Shown here: positions 11,776-24,499 of the stretch, piece by piece
How the letters are laid out: every line of letters begins with the position of its first letter
Position numbering within the stretch: position 1 is the stretch's first letter
Source of the DNA: Dreissena polymorpha
Taxonomy: Eukaryota > Mollusca > Bivalvia > Myida > Dreissenidae
NCBI RefSeq assembly: GCF_020536995.1
Contig: NC_068367.1
Span: 66,723,192 to 66,787,191 of the forward strand
Direction of reading: 5' to 3'
DNA: 64,000 nt
The notes under the pieces: generated by a model
What the model was told of the DNA's origin: nothing
Seen by the model: the letters and a program-made list of their open reading frames with translations, nothing else
Databases searched by the model: none
Program-made: the position numbers and the translations under genes

Positions 11776-14010
11776 ATATAAAAATCATTTTATATGCTTT
11801 AAAAAGATAGAAACAACTCTTAAGTAATTGCTCTACTTGGAGAAATAGATAGATTCAATAAATCGAATTGTTTTAGGAATATGTTTACAAATAATATTTA
11901 AAAAATAAGAACTATTGGCAAACAGTATGAAATGTGTTAAAACAGTTGAGTATGATGGACAGTTCATGAAGGGAGTAGAACATGACGCTAGAATATCTAG
12001 TAGCTGATTCAAGAACATCGCATGGATTCATTGATATATTATTGAAATCGTACGCACATTTGAGATTTCAAGATACTTTCACCCAAACAGAAGTGTAAAT
12101 TGATCAACCTCGATAGTTTTACCGAAATTGCTGTTATTATATTAAGTTCGATTTCATATTAATATGGTTATGAAAAGAAGTTGTTTAATTCAAGAGCTTC
12201 ACAAGAACAAAAAGGTGACTCAATATTTTTTTGCATAAACGTGTTCATTAAGCGCTTTTGACTTGGTTATTAACCGCGTCGGATTATTCAAATATAACGT
12301 TTACAACAATAACATAGGAGTTGTTTTTCTAACGAGCTTCTGTTTAGCTTAGATATAAAGATAATCGGCGATTCACTACCGTGTAACGTCGTATATTTAG
12401 ATATTCCATTTTCGAGTAAATGCGAGTTGAATGAATTATATTTAATGGTTGGTCCTCATTAGGGTGCGCGAAAGTCGTTTGCATTTCGAAGATAATACGT
12501 AGATATAGATGCAACGTGTTGATAACTGAGGGTTAATTGTGTGTATCTTGCATATTTTCCGAGTAATTTTCTTCTTGCACGGTAAATTATAGATACTAAT
12601 TTGGATAGTCTACAGAGAATTCGCACTCATGCTTTAAATTATGTCAAACATAATTTTGTGCTTGTATGATAATTTCCCAAATTGCATCTGAATATTAAAT
12701 TAACAGGCCTATAAGGATGCATACATTGTTGGAAACAATCTTCACTTTTAGTTTGACGATCAATTAATTTAATCCCTTTGAAGCGACATTGATTAATTAT
12801 TGAAAAAAAATCTTGTTCGTTGAAAAACGTGGTGTTTTATGCATGCCTGGTCTCCGGTTTACAAAACAAGTTACATCTAAATGGTTATAGAAGTTACCTG
12901 AATAAAGAGATGAAGCTTATAATATACATCTCGACACAAATAATTTATAACGCAACTACAAAATATATAATAAACACGCTCGTGTGTCTATGTTTTCATG
13001 GATGCGTACGTAAACACTTATTTGGTTAGTGCGATGATATAGCTGAAGATTATCTGTTGTAACAAAATATTGCTTTATCACACATCTCATGGTTTATTCA
13101 AATGACGTTGTGAACATGTTTGGTATATATAATGAGATCCATGAAATGTCAGAGAACTTTGCTATGCTTCTACGTACACAGTATGCCATTAGATCTAACA
13201 GTTTGGCTTAGAGTTACGATTCAGTTGCACAAAATATACATCCAATCGCTACCATCAGTTCGGTCCGCTCAAATTCTATAACTATTAAAAGAAGTTTCGC
13301 CTCTGATAAGCCTCGCTACGACACTGACGTCTGCGATCATACTATTACGTAAAGCACATAGGTGACAATTTGATATGTTAAATGTGTCCAGAAATTAATT
13401 ATGGTTAATTTATGGTAAATTACAAACACTCATATTATGATATTCTTTTACAATAAGTAACACAATGTAGTGGTTTATATTATCGGTTATATTAAGGGAA
13501 CAATATTTTATAATTGGCGTCGCACTGATGTGCGGTGACTCGTATGCAGTACGTTTTTTTTTCGCTTATGGGAGAAGACGTTATTTTACGAATCAATGTA
13601 TATATTTTTGTTGTCAGAATATCTTACGTAGTAGTGATTTTTGTGTAAATTAGTGTAAATAAGTACTGCATTTGTGCCTATTACATTTACTACAACATTT
13701 TTTGCCAATAATGCAAAGGTAATTCTTTTAATTAATAACTGATCACAGGGACTGGGCAATAAAGATCACAATGACTGGGCAAATACGCGAACCGGTGAAA
13801 CTTTCTGGTTTTGTATAAAAACAAAACATAATCAAAATATATTTATTTTGTGTTTTTTCTAACAATAGCGCAGACTTTTGCTGTTCGAGTTTTGGTTAAC
13901 GCGTATTTTCTTCAATTTTACAAGACGACAGCGATTACACGGTTTATTACTTTATTGATAACCGTTACACTACAGTCACTTATTAATATCTTAGTTAGAA
14001 GGTGATTTTT
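11776..14010. other. No gene recognised
   Basis: AT-rich DNA without conserved ORFs, repeats or RNA genes that I can support. Confidence 0.4.
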
Positions 14011-14015
14011 CAAGC

Positions 14016-14087
14016 GGTTCCGTAGTGTAGTGGTTACATGCTCGCTTCACATGTGAGAGGCCCAAGGTTCGAGCCCAAGTAGAATCA
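14016..14087 (+). pseudogene. Decayed tRNA-Val(CAC) or tRNA-Val-derived SINE head
   Basis: The A-box gtagtgtagtggtta and the B-box ggttcgagccc are spaced as in tRNA-Val, and the anticodon arm ctcgc-ttcacat-gtgag places CAC. The acceptor stem has one mismatch and two wobble pairs, and the T stem has two mismatches. This fits a pseudogene or SINE head better than a functional tRNA. Confidence 0.6.
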
Positions 14088-14465
14088 AATTATTGTATTT
14101 GTGTTCTATGTTAACTTTTTTGTTTTGATGTAGACATTTTAGTTTAAATGAATATGCTGTTTTATTGTAACCATTGTTTGTTTTTATTATGCCCATGAAA
14201 TATATGTGTGAGAGGGTGGGGGGATTCTTAAACACATTAAAACTTTTACAGTGTTTTCATATCAATGAGTACTCAACCCCTATCGTAAATGAGCAACGTA
14301 AGAATAAGTTTAGAATCATCTCCCCTTGAAGTTGAGAAAAATATGAAATTACGCTTACACGATAAAGCAGATTTTTAAAACTTACACAGTTCTGTTCCAT
14401 TAATGAAAACTGCACACGGATGCCAGTAAAAAAGGAAACCAATGTAAATAAAATGAACTAGGAAA

Positions 14466-14582
14466 TATTTGGGGGTTACAACACAAAATCATAGATAATC
14501 GTTATTTGGGGGTTATAACACAACATCATAGATAATGGTTATTAGGGGGTTATAACACAAAATTATAGATAATGGTTATACC
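14466..14582. repeat. Three-copy 37-bp tandem repeat
   Basis: Three copies of a unit beginning gttatttgggggttataaca and ending catagataatg, with a few substitutions. Confidence 0.8.
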
Positions 14583-15209
14583 AGTATCTTTTTCTATTTC
14601 ATTTAAAATAATCGGCCAATATATTAATATTTACAGTAGAAAAGAATCGTACCATGTAACTTCATTGGGTGCCTTTTACACTGAAATACCCGACGCCCTT
14701 TGGTGCTTTGCATCAATACTAATCTTGTAACTCAATGTGTTACAATTAATGGAAAAGTCCTTGGTCCGCGAAGTCTCTGAACCGATCATCGCGGTCCTAT
14801 TTCATTTGTATTAAGTCGGAAATAGCATTTATATGCCATGTTTAAAACAACTTTAATGAATCACTATTAAACGAAGAACTCGGAAGCTTGGCCAGAAAAG
14901 GTAAAGTAAATTTATTTTATCAAAGCAAAGACCATGAATCATACTGAAAAAACGCACACTTAATTCCTATACGTTTATAAACAGAAGCTTTGTCATAAAA
15001 GACTTATTTTGAAACAAAGCTAAGACCTCTTTTTACAAAAGATAAACAAACCCTTAATGTCCATACGTGTGATAGCAAAATGTTTTGATCACCATGTATC
15101 GTTATCAGATTAGTATACAATCGAGGTGCTTATGAACGCAGCGTAGGATAACAGAACCGATTTCAAGGCTACGCTTCATCTGAAGTACTCGGTACAATCG
15201 AGGCTAGCC

Positions 15210-15386
15210 ATGACGGACGAAATACATCTGAAATACAGCAAACGCTCGGATGAATTAGATGAAGTTGGGCAGTTATATGGAAAGTCGAACCCTGCTTTCC
15301 ACACGGATGTTGACACTACTTTGGACGGAAAACATGGGTTCGATTTGAATGTGACTCTGAATGAAGAGGAAAGTTTACCTCGAAAG
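15210..15386 (+). CDS. SLC28 exon 1 (N-terminal cytosolic tail)
   Basis: 59 codons from the ATG at 15210 to a donor cgaaag|gtgtgt, phase 0. Hydrophilic, no signal peptide, as expected for the cytosolic tail of CNTs. Only the splice joint to exon 2 and the family's overall plan support it, since this tail is poorly conserved. Confidence 0.6.
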
Positions 15387-18300
15387 GTGTGTTCAATAGC
15401 TTTTGTTAAATATTCTTATTTGGGATACTCGAACTATATTTGATCTTATTAAAATATGTTAATACTGTATAAGAATTAAAATCTACTTTAAAAATTTGCG
15501 TTTTACAGCCAGATTTTTTAAGCAAATGATAATACAATTTATTATAAAAACCTGACGCGCAGATACGAATGTATGCCTTTTCTTAACGTATTATCATTTA
15601 TAAAATCTGGTGAGCGGATTATCGCCCAATTTAGTGTAATGTAGAATCCATGACGGCTTAACGATAATTAGTTCTATCGTTTACACATGTTTAGTTGATA
15701 AATGCCTCGCTAAGAATATCGAAATAAACCTTTTTTTAAACATATGTAGAATTATAGATTTATAGTACGCATTTTGAATCGCAATTGCTCAAAGGTGTAA
15801 AGGAATATAAAAATCCGAACATCTATGAGAACCATATTTAAAATACAAGTGTTTAATGTTATAAACATTCTAATGATGTAACACTTACTTATATATTATA
15901 GTTAATATGTTTTTTAATGTTGAATATATACAGTGTTCTGCTGCAGAAGGTTATAACCGTCAAGGACATGAGCATAGTTTAGATGTAGCTCTCTCTAAAA
16001 ATATGATTTTTAAATCGGGATTTTTTTCTACATTGATGTGTATAAGAAACGAATTTTGCAGCTTAGTGTTTACTGTTTCAGTAAATTTATCTCCAGATTG
16101 ATTTCATTTTATATTTGTGTGTCGATCAAAAGAATGTTATCGTGTGACCTCAATGTACCATAAATAACAGTAAACAAATATTAATGCACCTCTTAACGTC
16201 TTTTTATTATAAAAGATTACTGATTGTTCAAACCTTGGATTGAGGCAACACGTTTAATGTAAATTATTGCTTAACGACCCATCTGAAAACTTAATAAACA
16301 TAAATCTTTAGAAAGCTATCCCACTACAGTTGCGTAAGCAATTAATTAAATTGGTCCCCGGTTTGAACATCACTATTCAACTTCAAAAAGAAAATTGTCC
16401 AACTCGACCCAACATTGTTATTTAAATATTTAAAACTTAATTCAGGAACATGATTAATTTTTGCGGAATGCAATATACGTTGCAGCCAAGTTTCACCTAC
16501 TTTTGCAGCCAATGGAATGTGTGAGGAATGACCCGCTGGTAGACCCGAATGAATTTATCCTAATATTTCATTGGCTAAATTTGAAAGGATTCACCCAAAA
16601 CTCTATTCGAATATCTAATAATTTGAGATAAATGAATATAGGGTAAAGGATTTACACATTTTTTGCGAAATTCTCCCTTTTCTATTCAGATTTGTTCCAA
16701 CGACACCTAGACGGACAACTTGGTCATGGTAACACGAGCAAACCGTATCGGCGTTGTGCTTAAATAACTTATCGCTATCGCTATAATTACCCTTCTGCGA
16801 TAAAAACAGAGAATTGTCTTACTTGTTTCTCATGTACAGATTTAAACATTTAGTATTAATTTTAAGTCTTTAAAAATCATGACGTGAAATGTTCTCAGTC
16901 AGGCTGTTTTTCAATTAAATCGTCGATCGGAAGTGAGGATTACCCAGAGAATGCTGATAACATAGTCTGGCTTCCAATATATCTACTGTATCGCCACAGT
17001 CATCGTTAAAAGAAACATTACAATGCCGTGATATTGTGCGAAATACATTAAAAGTTACCAAGTCAGTAAATCGCGTTCATTTCCACCATGAACAAAAACT
17101 ACCAGAATAGTACGCGTATGCCGTGCTAAGAGGAAACATTAAAATGACCTGAGCAAGTACATAACGTAAACCTTCAGCTGCATTAGCAGAAAATAAACCT
17201 TAGTATACAATTCGATAGGATGAAAATCTACGTTTGGTAACTATCGAAGTTCTTATCGTTTTAAGACGGTTTTATTTAACTGTGTAATCAGATGTAAGTA
17301 CATATGACGTGTACCATAATGTAGCGTATTAATTCTATAAACACTTTCTAAACATGTTTATGTAATAAATATGATACTTAATATACAGCGGATAAAAGAA
17401 ATACAAGTGGAAAAAATTCCAAGTTTTTTATATCTAACTTATTATATCTAAATACTCGTTTTTAAAAATCATTTTTACAGTTAACGCCGTAAATCTTATT
17501 TTAAATATATTTTGTGTTTACGGTATGACTGTTTTAACGATGCAATGAAGTTACTGATAGTCACAGCTCATTAACTCAAACGTCATAATTTTCAAACACT
17601 TCTAGGCGAAGTTTCGATGACCATAGGGGACGCTGAACTGTAAGCTGCCCGGTTGAACGGCACACCATTCGCGTTTGCTTTATTGGTAAATCCAATGCAT
17701 CGAAATTGTATTGGCTGGGAAAAAGTGAACTTCCTGAATACTTTGTAGATAAAGATTGTAGATTAGCCCATGATATCATAGCTTTAACCGCATTCTCGTG
17801 CTACCCAGTATTAAACCTCTTACCGATGTATTAATGGGGCTGGGTGATAAATCACCGTATGCAAAGAATACAAGCATACACCTTCACCTCTGTTTACAAG
17901 GATGATTGTGTAACGGGGAGAAAATGGTCCGATTCAAAAGGTACTTTTAATGTTATCAACTATCACAACGCCCCAACATTGATTCTGACTCAGTCGTCTT
18001 AAGGTTAAACCCGGGTAAATGCACGATGACACGACGGCCGTATTTACACTCATGCGTAATCAACCGTTAAACCCGGGTAAATGCACGATGACACGACGGC
18101 CGTATTTACACTCATGCGTAATCAACCGTTAAACCCGGGTAAATGCACGATGACACGACGGCCGTATTTACACTCATGCGTAATCAACCGTTAAACCCGG
18201 GTAAATGCACGATGACACTACGGCCGTATTTACACTCATGCGTAATCAACCGTTAAACCCGGGTAAATGCACGATGGCACTACGGCCGTATTTACACTCA

Positions 18301-21300
18301 TGCGTAATCAACCGTTAAACCCGGGTAAATGCACGATGACACTACGGCCGTATTTACACTCATGCGTAAAAAACCGTTTAAGTTTCATCCTATATATTAA
18401 AACTCAATTGAATCGAACGCCTTAAGCTTATTGAGACGCGTTCCTGTCCGTTTCCGGGTTAGAACTTGTGCTTTTTGTCTTTAGGGAAGACCTTAAGAAC
18501 GCTCCCACAGTGGGTATCGAAACCGTGGCCCCTAATCGTCAATATATCCACTACACAGCAGCGACAGTCTTGATCAGGGTTTTTTGTATAGAAAAGATAT
18601 GGTGCTTCCACGGAGATTAAGTGGGACTGGTTGATGGTAACTTCCTCCTCAGTGCGGTCCCTCTATTTTACAGATATTAATATGCACATCCTTATTTCAC
18701 AAGGCCAGTTGTCGGGTGGTTTTAGAATGCCAGCGGCGAGAGTAGACTATATTCTGGCCAATGTGGTCGAGTATCGGGTGTTACTCGTCTTGCGATTCTT
18801 CCCTCTTTTCAATGTTGTCATATCCCCATCTCTGGGACTTGTTGTTCTATGGGACAGTAGTAGTTGGCCAGCTAGTTTGCTTTCCCTGGTGTGGATCTTG
18901 ATTTATTATGCCTCCTTTATGTAGCTCTTTTTTCGCCGAAGTGCCGGATGTTTCTGACAAGGGCCATTACTCCTCCCATCTTCCGGCCTTGACGATCGCT
19001 TCTAAGTACCTGTTACACACGGATCTTGAAGCGTTTGCCCACATGCAGTTGTGTTTCCTGTATACAGCAGATGTTAATGCTGTGTACACGCAGGATATGC
19101 TCTAACTCTGTTTTTGAATTCCAGCTTATGATGTTAATAATTATTTCTTTTGCTTTCCCGATTTGGTGAGTTTTCGGCCAGTAGCTCTCCTTAGCCGTAC
19201 CCTGGCTTTACATGACGAGTTCAAGGACCACCCGTATCTAGGGTAGACTATATTCAGACACGGGGCCAGGTACTGCTTTTGCAGACTATGACTTCACAGG
19301 GCGAGTAGATTTCTAATTGTCTCCAAATTGAAGGGTTATGTTTGAATGTGATGAGTGGAATGAAAGTTCTTCAGCGTCCGCTGTTCAACATGGTACCTCC
19401 GTTTTTTCAAGACCCGGATTTTCAGTCAGAGTTACTTTATTATTACCCGTAGCTCATGCTAATCGGATCTTCTAAATGAGCAGATGGGGAAAGTGGTGCT
19501 CATGGATCCTTACCCTGGGGCTTCAGTTCATAGCACACCTGTTAAACACATAGTGTTCCTGTTGTGGTAATTTTAGGTGATTTTCGTTGTGGCTTATGAT
19601 AACAAACGTTCATAAATTTTCTTATCGGAATGACCACCTGTTGGTCCGGTGCTGTATATTTGTCTGGCTAATTTCACTGATGTCTACTTAAGGTTGCAAA
19701 AAAATACATGTCTATTGTCTTGAAAACTTTTCAATTGTTCAAAATAGGTAACGCAAACAGCTAATGAATGGGGTCAGCACGAAGTAAACAGTGATGACGA
19801 GGAGGATGAGGAGGATGGGGAATACAGCAGATATGCGCGATTCGTGAACAACATTCAAACCAGTGTAGGGTCGGCGTACAAACAACACAAAAGTGGTAAG
19901 AAAACCATTGATTTGATCAACGATGATTATTCCAATATTCGTGTTAATGTTTACATTCTTTTTTTATTGTCTGGCATAAATGTTTAAAATCGATTGTCGA
20001 GTGAACCCCCCAATAATTCACACGTTTTAAAACATTCATGTTAAGTTGTTTTCACCGGGATATAAGGCTGGTTTGTGTATTTTACTATATGATTTGACAT
20101 TATCATCATGCGCAGGATGCTGTTCAATGATTAATTTACCCTCGGTTTAAAACTTGAAGCTGTTATATTTGGATTAAACAAGTTATTTACGACCTTCATC
20201 ATTTTGTCGATATTTTTTTTTATATTTTACGGGATTTTTATTACTGCTTTTTGCTAAATATTAAGACTTAGATCAAGATAAATAAGCAGTTGTTGTACTA
20301 AAGAAAACGCTTCAAGGTTCGACCATAGTACTACGGCAACAGTATCGATCAATTGGAAACAAGTTTACAGATTAATAACTTATGTAAAATTTGAACTGTC
20401 GTGCATAATTGACTTTTTGAGGATGTTTAACGCGGTACCGCAATTACCCATCAAACAAATATAAATTCAAAAGTGCATTAAATGTTTACCATTGATGTTA
20501 ATATAAATATAGAATAGTAAATTTGTCTTGAGTTTGATGCACGATCAAGCCAGAATAGTTTCTGCTAAGATCCTATGGTCGTCTATTGGCTGGATTTGAT
20601 TCAAATGATGAAAACATTCTTTTGCTATGTTTATGAATTTGTTTTTCAAAACAAAGGAAACACATATTTTTATTACAGGGGGTAATCACAGGGGTTAAAT
20701 ACTTTACCTTTGTGATAACGCTTTTTAAGGAAATCTGAAAAAGAAGCTGATGTCCATACACACTTGGTTAAAACTGACTATAACTGATGGTCATACACAC
20801 TTGGTCAAAGCCGACTTCATCAATGAACAACCATTAATATTTTGATAACAATGATAAAAGTACACGTGTCGTCTGTTTACAACGGAAATGCAAAACTGCG
20901 TACTGCGCATGCGCGAATGGGACAGTATAATTGTTAATCATTCTGCACGTGATCGCTACGGTAGCGATCGACAGTATTTTTTGGACAGTACATTTTTTTC
21001 CGCTGGGTCTGACAGTATTTCTATGTCACGATGGCATATGGGAGTTTAGCATTGTGAATAAAAGTGAGGTATAATAATAAAATATATACCATTGTGGGGA
21101 AATAGAAAAGACTGTGATCATACTTTCTAGACAGCCCTCGTTTTAATCTGAAAAATAATATTGAGTTAATTATAGTAAAACAATCAGTGCACTACGTAAA
21201 ACGGAGCAACGTTTAATTTGTTTAATCGAAATTTGAACAAACATATAATCCTTGACTACGGTAGCTTAATATTTTGAAAGTCAAATACACTGAAATCTAG

Positions 21301-24300
21301 AACAAAGAAATGGTATGCTAATAATTAGTATGCCTATTGGAAAACCATTCACAATCACCTAGCTATTACAAGAGCATTAATAAGTTACAAACATGGTCCT
21401 CAAACATGATTACAAATAATGTGGATGAATACGTTAATCAATTTTACATTATAACATTCCAACATTCTCCACGTTAATGCAAAATAAATTTGATATCATC
21501 ATTTCCTTCGTTACAACCTTTTTTACGTTTACGGTTCACATATATTAAACAAGCATTCTTTTTATTTGCTTTATTTGCAACTGTTGAAATATATACTGGT
21601 AAAGCTTTGCAAACCATTCGCGATTATTGATGATATTATGCTTGTTCTGGGAAAACTGGGCTTAGTGTATGCACGATAATTGTCGTCCCAGATAAACCTA
21701 TGCAAACCGCACAGGCTAATAAGGGACGACACTTTATGCTAATGCATAAAGCCTAGTTTTCTCATAATGTGGCTCATATAGAATGCGTTTACTGTAACAA
21801 GCGCATAGGAGTATTGGCCGCAGAAATGTTGGGGTTTGTAAAAAAATATTTTCGAAAATAATCAATGTTAACTAGTCTGCGAATATGAAAGTTAATTGGT
21901 CTAGCCTGAATATAGTATATCAATGAATTGAGACAAAGGGATACTATTTGACCTGAATAGCGTCTCTACCCGTAGATCTTTACAAAAAGGCATTTCTCGG
22001 TTGATTTTAAACAAGACACCTGTATCAGAACAACTTGATTTAAAATGAACTATATTAAACAGCATGCGTTACATTGCAACTTTCTTTTAATACAAATGTA
22101 ATTGGAACAAACATTATAATAATACTTACATAAATTGTTCAAACAAGAATGACTGACGTTTGCAATTGCAGCAATATGGACCCTTGTCGGAATCCTTATA
22201 GCCGGGCTCTACACCGCCTACTTTCTCTACGCCATGATTAAATTCTTTGACCCCAATGATGAGGGAATGGTACGGTTGCTATGGTTCAGCGTGCTCGTTG
22301 GGGTGCTTGTTATTTATATGGTGTTCTGGACCCGGCTCAGTAAGGCGTGCTTCGGCGAGGTGTCATGCATGGCGCACTGCAGCCCCACGGTCATCAGAAG
22401 ACTAAATAATGTGTGAGTGATTTTGATTGTAACGTAAAAATAGAGTTTAGTTTCCCAGCGTGTGACGTTGTTTATCGATGTCTAACATATTCATATGGAC
22501 AACCGATCCAATTAGATATATGAATCTGAATTAGATTAAACCTATTATTTTAGCTCGATTACATCGAAAGCCGAATGCTTATGAAAACACACGAGTCAGT
22601 TTTTTGGGTAGAACCAGTACTAGATGTCTATGAGGTATATATACACAACGCTCCCTACAGTGGGGATCGAACCCATTAACTCCCGGGCGAAAGGCGGACA
22701 TGCTATCAACAACGCTTCGGCGACCTATAACTGATAAACACTCAAAACCGTTTTGGCAGAACTAATGCTATTGGTTAATCGCAACCACAGAACTTATAGA
22801 GCTGGAATTTGTTAAATTAATCAAGAAATATCTTATCTCTTGTTCTATCTCTTCAAGCATTTACTGGTTCTTGGTGATCGGTACAACCGTTTTCGTTCTG
22901 GTGTATTTGGTGATAGAAGTGGCACTTAAGAGACCAGACAATCTGAGATCGGCAGCGGGAATCGCCCGCCTTCGTCCTTGTCTTCTACGTCTTCTCCTAC
23001 AAGCCCGCAAAAGTAACGCTTGCAACAGCATCATAACTTAATATTACTATATGATATCAGATGTTCGCTTATGTACATGTAAGGTACGAGCGTCCATTAT
23101 ACGTGTACTGAATAACATATTCGATACGTGTATGCAGACAAATTATAAATGCAATTCAATGTTAATAGAGATATTATTGCAGAGGTTTATGTCGGAATAT
23201 GACAACTGGTTTCTGGATTTCGATGCCAATTAGTCACATGCTCGTAAACACTATACAACGGCTCTTACAATAATATCCCATAACAATTAAAACAAGGCGA
23301 TTGCCCTTTAAAGAATATCCCATATGAATTGCCACTACACACTGTCCTCCCCTCCCAATTATTTTTCTATATGAGTTGTCACTAGGCTATTGAACGTGAA
23401 ATTATGCCCATATGATTGAAAACATAGACTACTGTCCTTTAAATTATAACCGACTCCCTGCCTTTTCATTTTAAAGACATTTCTCTTTAGGTCAAATACC
23501 AGACTGCTTTATGTTATTGACAATATTTCCTAGGTCAGTTCCAGCCGGTGTTCTGGGGCCTGGCACTGCGTTCTACTTCGCCCTGCTCATTCTCCGTACA
23601 CATGGGCTATACCGCCTTTCAGTTGCTAGGCGACCGGGTCAGGGAGTTCCTTGAACACACGGACGCAGGGTCAAAGTTCGTGTTTGGGGCTGAGACAAAC
23701 ACTATGCACTACTTCGCTTTTAAGGGTATATTTTTTTATATTCGTGATACATATAAATATATTGTGTTATATATCATATATATTATCTTTTCTTTTCATA
23801 TTATTCAACGTAGTTTTAGTTTTCAAATTTATATGCAGGCATATGCTCCGCACATACATATGAACAGTATTCTATAATACATTTGCATTTTAAATTAATA
23901 CGGGTAAAATATTAGATGCATACAAAGAACAAAGGTCGACGAATCATGTTTCAATGTTTGTGAGTTCTACGCACTAAAGGAAAATCTTTGAAGGATAATG
24001 TGACTCAGTTGTTAGTGTATATGCTATGCACAGGTATACCATGTTTGTTTGTGAAATAAAATATGTTTAAACCAAAGGAAAATCGTTTATGCATGTTAAA
24101 CGATGGAAACAGACGGAGAAAATTAGTAGCAACGGAACAAAATGGTGTATTCGTTATTTGACAAACGACAGGAACCTTTGTGTGTGTTCTAGGTGTTGAC
24201 GGTAATAACGTTCTTCAGTTCCATTATTTCGATGCTCTACTACCTGGGGGCGATGCAGTTCGTAATCAGGAACATCGCCCGCTCCCTCGCTTTCTGTCTC

Positions 24301-24354
24301 GGCACCTCGCCAACAGAGAGTTTGAACGCGGCGGCAAATATTTTCATTGGTCAA
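15210..24354 (+). CDS. Concentrative nucleoside transporter (SLC28/CNT), 5' six exons, partial
   Basis: Sodium- or proton-coupled nucleoside uptake transporter of the plasma membrane. Exons by splice signals and phase: 15210-15386, 19748-19895, 22172-22412, 22858-23012, 23539-23724 and 24193-24354, about 355 residues. An acidic cytosolic N-terminus (DDEEDEEDGEYSRYARF) is followed by hydrophobic helices (exon 3, IWTLVGILIAGLYTAYF). CNT signature stretches follow: DAGSKFVFG, VITFFSSIISMLYYLGAMQF and GTSPTESLNAAANIFIGQ, the last being the conserved nucleoside-binding region. Phases 0, 1 and 2 join cleanly for exons 1 to 4. Exon 4 has one and exon 5 about three indels relative to the family reading. 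The gene then meets a 100-N gap, and the C-terminal half (normally beginning TEAPLL) is not seen anywhere downstream. The family call is firm. Whether this is a working gene, a decaying paralogue or a misassembled one is open, and SLC28A1, A2 and A3 cannot be told apart here. Confidence 0.85.
15440..18000. other. SLC28 intron 1, first part: nothing recognised
   Basis: AT-rich intronic DNA without repeats or RNA genes that I can support. Confidence 0.4.
18004..18375. repeat. 62-bp minisatellite, six near-identical copies, in SLC28 intron 1
   Basis: Six units begin ttaaacccgggtaaatgcac about every 62 bases. They differ at only a few positions (acacgacgg versus acactacgg). The unit is richer in CpG than its surroundings and has short palindromes (cccggg, cggccg) and the inverted pair gtaaat/atttac. 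The uniformity implies recent expansion. Confidence 0.95.
18435..18565 (-). repeat. tRNA-derived SINE, copy 1
   Basis: The minus strand has an A-box-like tgtgtagtggata and a degenerate B-box (ggtttcgataccc), followed by the tail cactgtgggagcgttctt that is shared with the copy at 22608-22735. Confidence 0.5.
18570..19740. other. SLC28 intron 1, last part: less AT-rich, unassigned
   Basis: Base composition is visibly less AT-rich than the rest of the intron, and two moderate ORFs (18631-18924, 18908-19105) overlap. No motif was recognised. It may be an old transposon remnant, but I cannot assign it. Confidence 0.3.
19748..19895 (+). CDS. SLC28 exon 2 (acidic linker before the first helix)
   Basis: Acceptor aaatag|gtaacg and donor aaaagtg|gtaag; begins in phase 0 and ends in phase 1. 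It encodes a strongly acidic run followed by YARFVNNIQTSVGSAYKQH, typical of the stretch just before the first CNT membrane helix. Confidence 0.75.
19900..22165. other. SLC28 intron 2
   Basis: AT-rich. It holds a perfect 9-bp-arm palindrome at 20951-20969 (gatcgctac-g-gtagcgatc) and a shortened copy of the gacgaca foldback MITE at 21642-21780. Otherwise nothing recognised. Confidence 0.5.
21642..21780. mobile_element. gacgaca foldback MITE, internally deleted copy
   Basis: Ends resemble the family termini (tgttctgggaaaactgggct at the left, agttttctcataatgtggct at the right) and the core holds cgcacaggctaataagggac. The central part found in full-length copies (about 250 bp) is missing. Confidence 0.7.
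22172..22412 (+). CDS. SLC28 exon 3 (first membrane helices)
   Basis: Acceptor attgcag|caatatgg and donor aataatgt|gtgagt (strong consensus); phase 1 in, phase 2 out. Two hydrophobic segments are separated by FFDPNDEGMVR. No disruption seen. Confidence 0.85.
22608..22735 (-). repeat. tRNA-derived SINE, copy 2
   Basis: The minus strand shows an A-box-like gttgttgatagcatg, a B-box gggttcgatcccc and the tail cactgtagggagcgttgtg, shared with the copy near 18.5 kb. It lies in SLC28 intron 3. Confidence 0.6.
22858..23012 (+). CDS. SLC28 exon 4, with a +1 shift
   Basis: Acceptor cttcaag|cattta joins exon 3 in phase and gives YWFLVIGTTVFVLVYLVIEV and RPDNLRSAAGI, a CNT helix pair. From about 22964 (atcgcccgccttc) the family-like continuation FVLVFYVFSYKPAK lies one frame over, as if one C had been added. 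The exon is 155 nt, one more than the phases of its neighbours allow. Confidence 0.75.
23539..23724 (+). CDS. SLC28 exon 5, with about three indels
   Basis: The family reading is FQPVFWGLAL, then FYFALLILRT one frame over, then back to GYTAFQLLGDRV and HTDAGSKFVFG. The shifts lie near 23569 and 23601. The exon should end at aag (23724) in phase 0 to meet exon 6, but the donor reads aag|g|gtatat with one extra g. Taken as written, the shifted stretch reads as an open but unlike decapeptide. Confidence 0.75.
24193..24354 (+). CDS. SLC28 exon 6 (conserved CNT core)
   Basis: Acceptor ttctag|gtgttg, donor ggtcaa|gtaagt, 54 codons, phase 0 at both ends. It contains YYLGAMQFVIR and the family's most conserved stretch TSPTESLNAAANIFIGQ, with no disruption. 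The next exon should begin with TEAPLL but falls in or beyond the gap. Confidence 0.9.
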
Positions 24355-24399
24355 GTAAGTCACGCGATAACGAATTTTGAATTAATTAACTCATTGTGG

Positions 24400-24499
24400 N
24401 NNNNNNNNNNNNNNNNNNNNNNNNNNNNNNNNNNNNNNNNNNNNNNNNNNNNNNNNNNNNNNNNNNNNNNNNNNNNNNNNNNNNNNNNNNNNNNNNNNN
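24400..24499. other. Assembly gap (100 N)
   Basis: A run of exactly 100 N, the conventional scaffold-gap length, so the real distance is unknown. It sits 45 bases after the last recognised SLC28 exon. Confidence 1.

Noticed and set aside
14016-14087. Functional tRNA-Val gene
   Set aside because: The T stem has two mismatches and the acceptor stem one mismatch plus wobbles.
18631-19105. Two overlapping ORFs in SLC28 intron 1 as extra exons
   Set aside because: The family plan and the phase-0 joint from exon 1 to exon 2 leave no place for them, and no conserved motif is seen.
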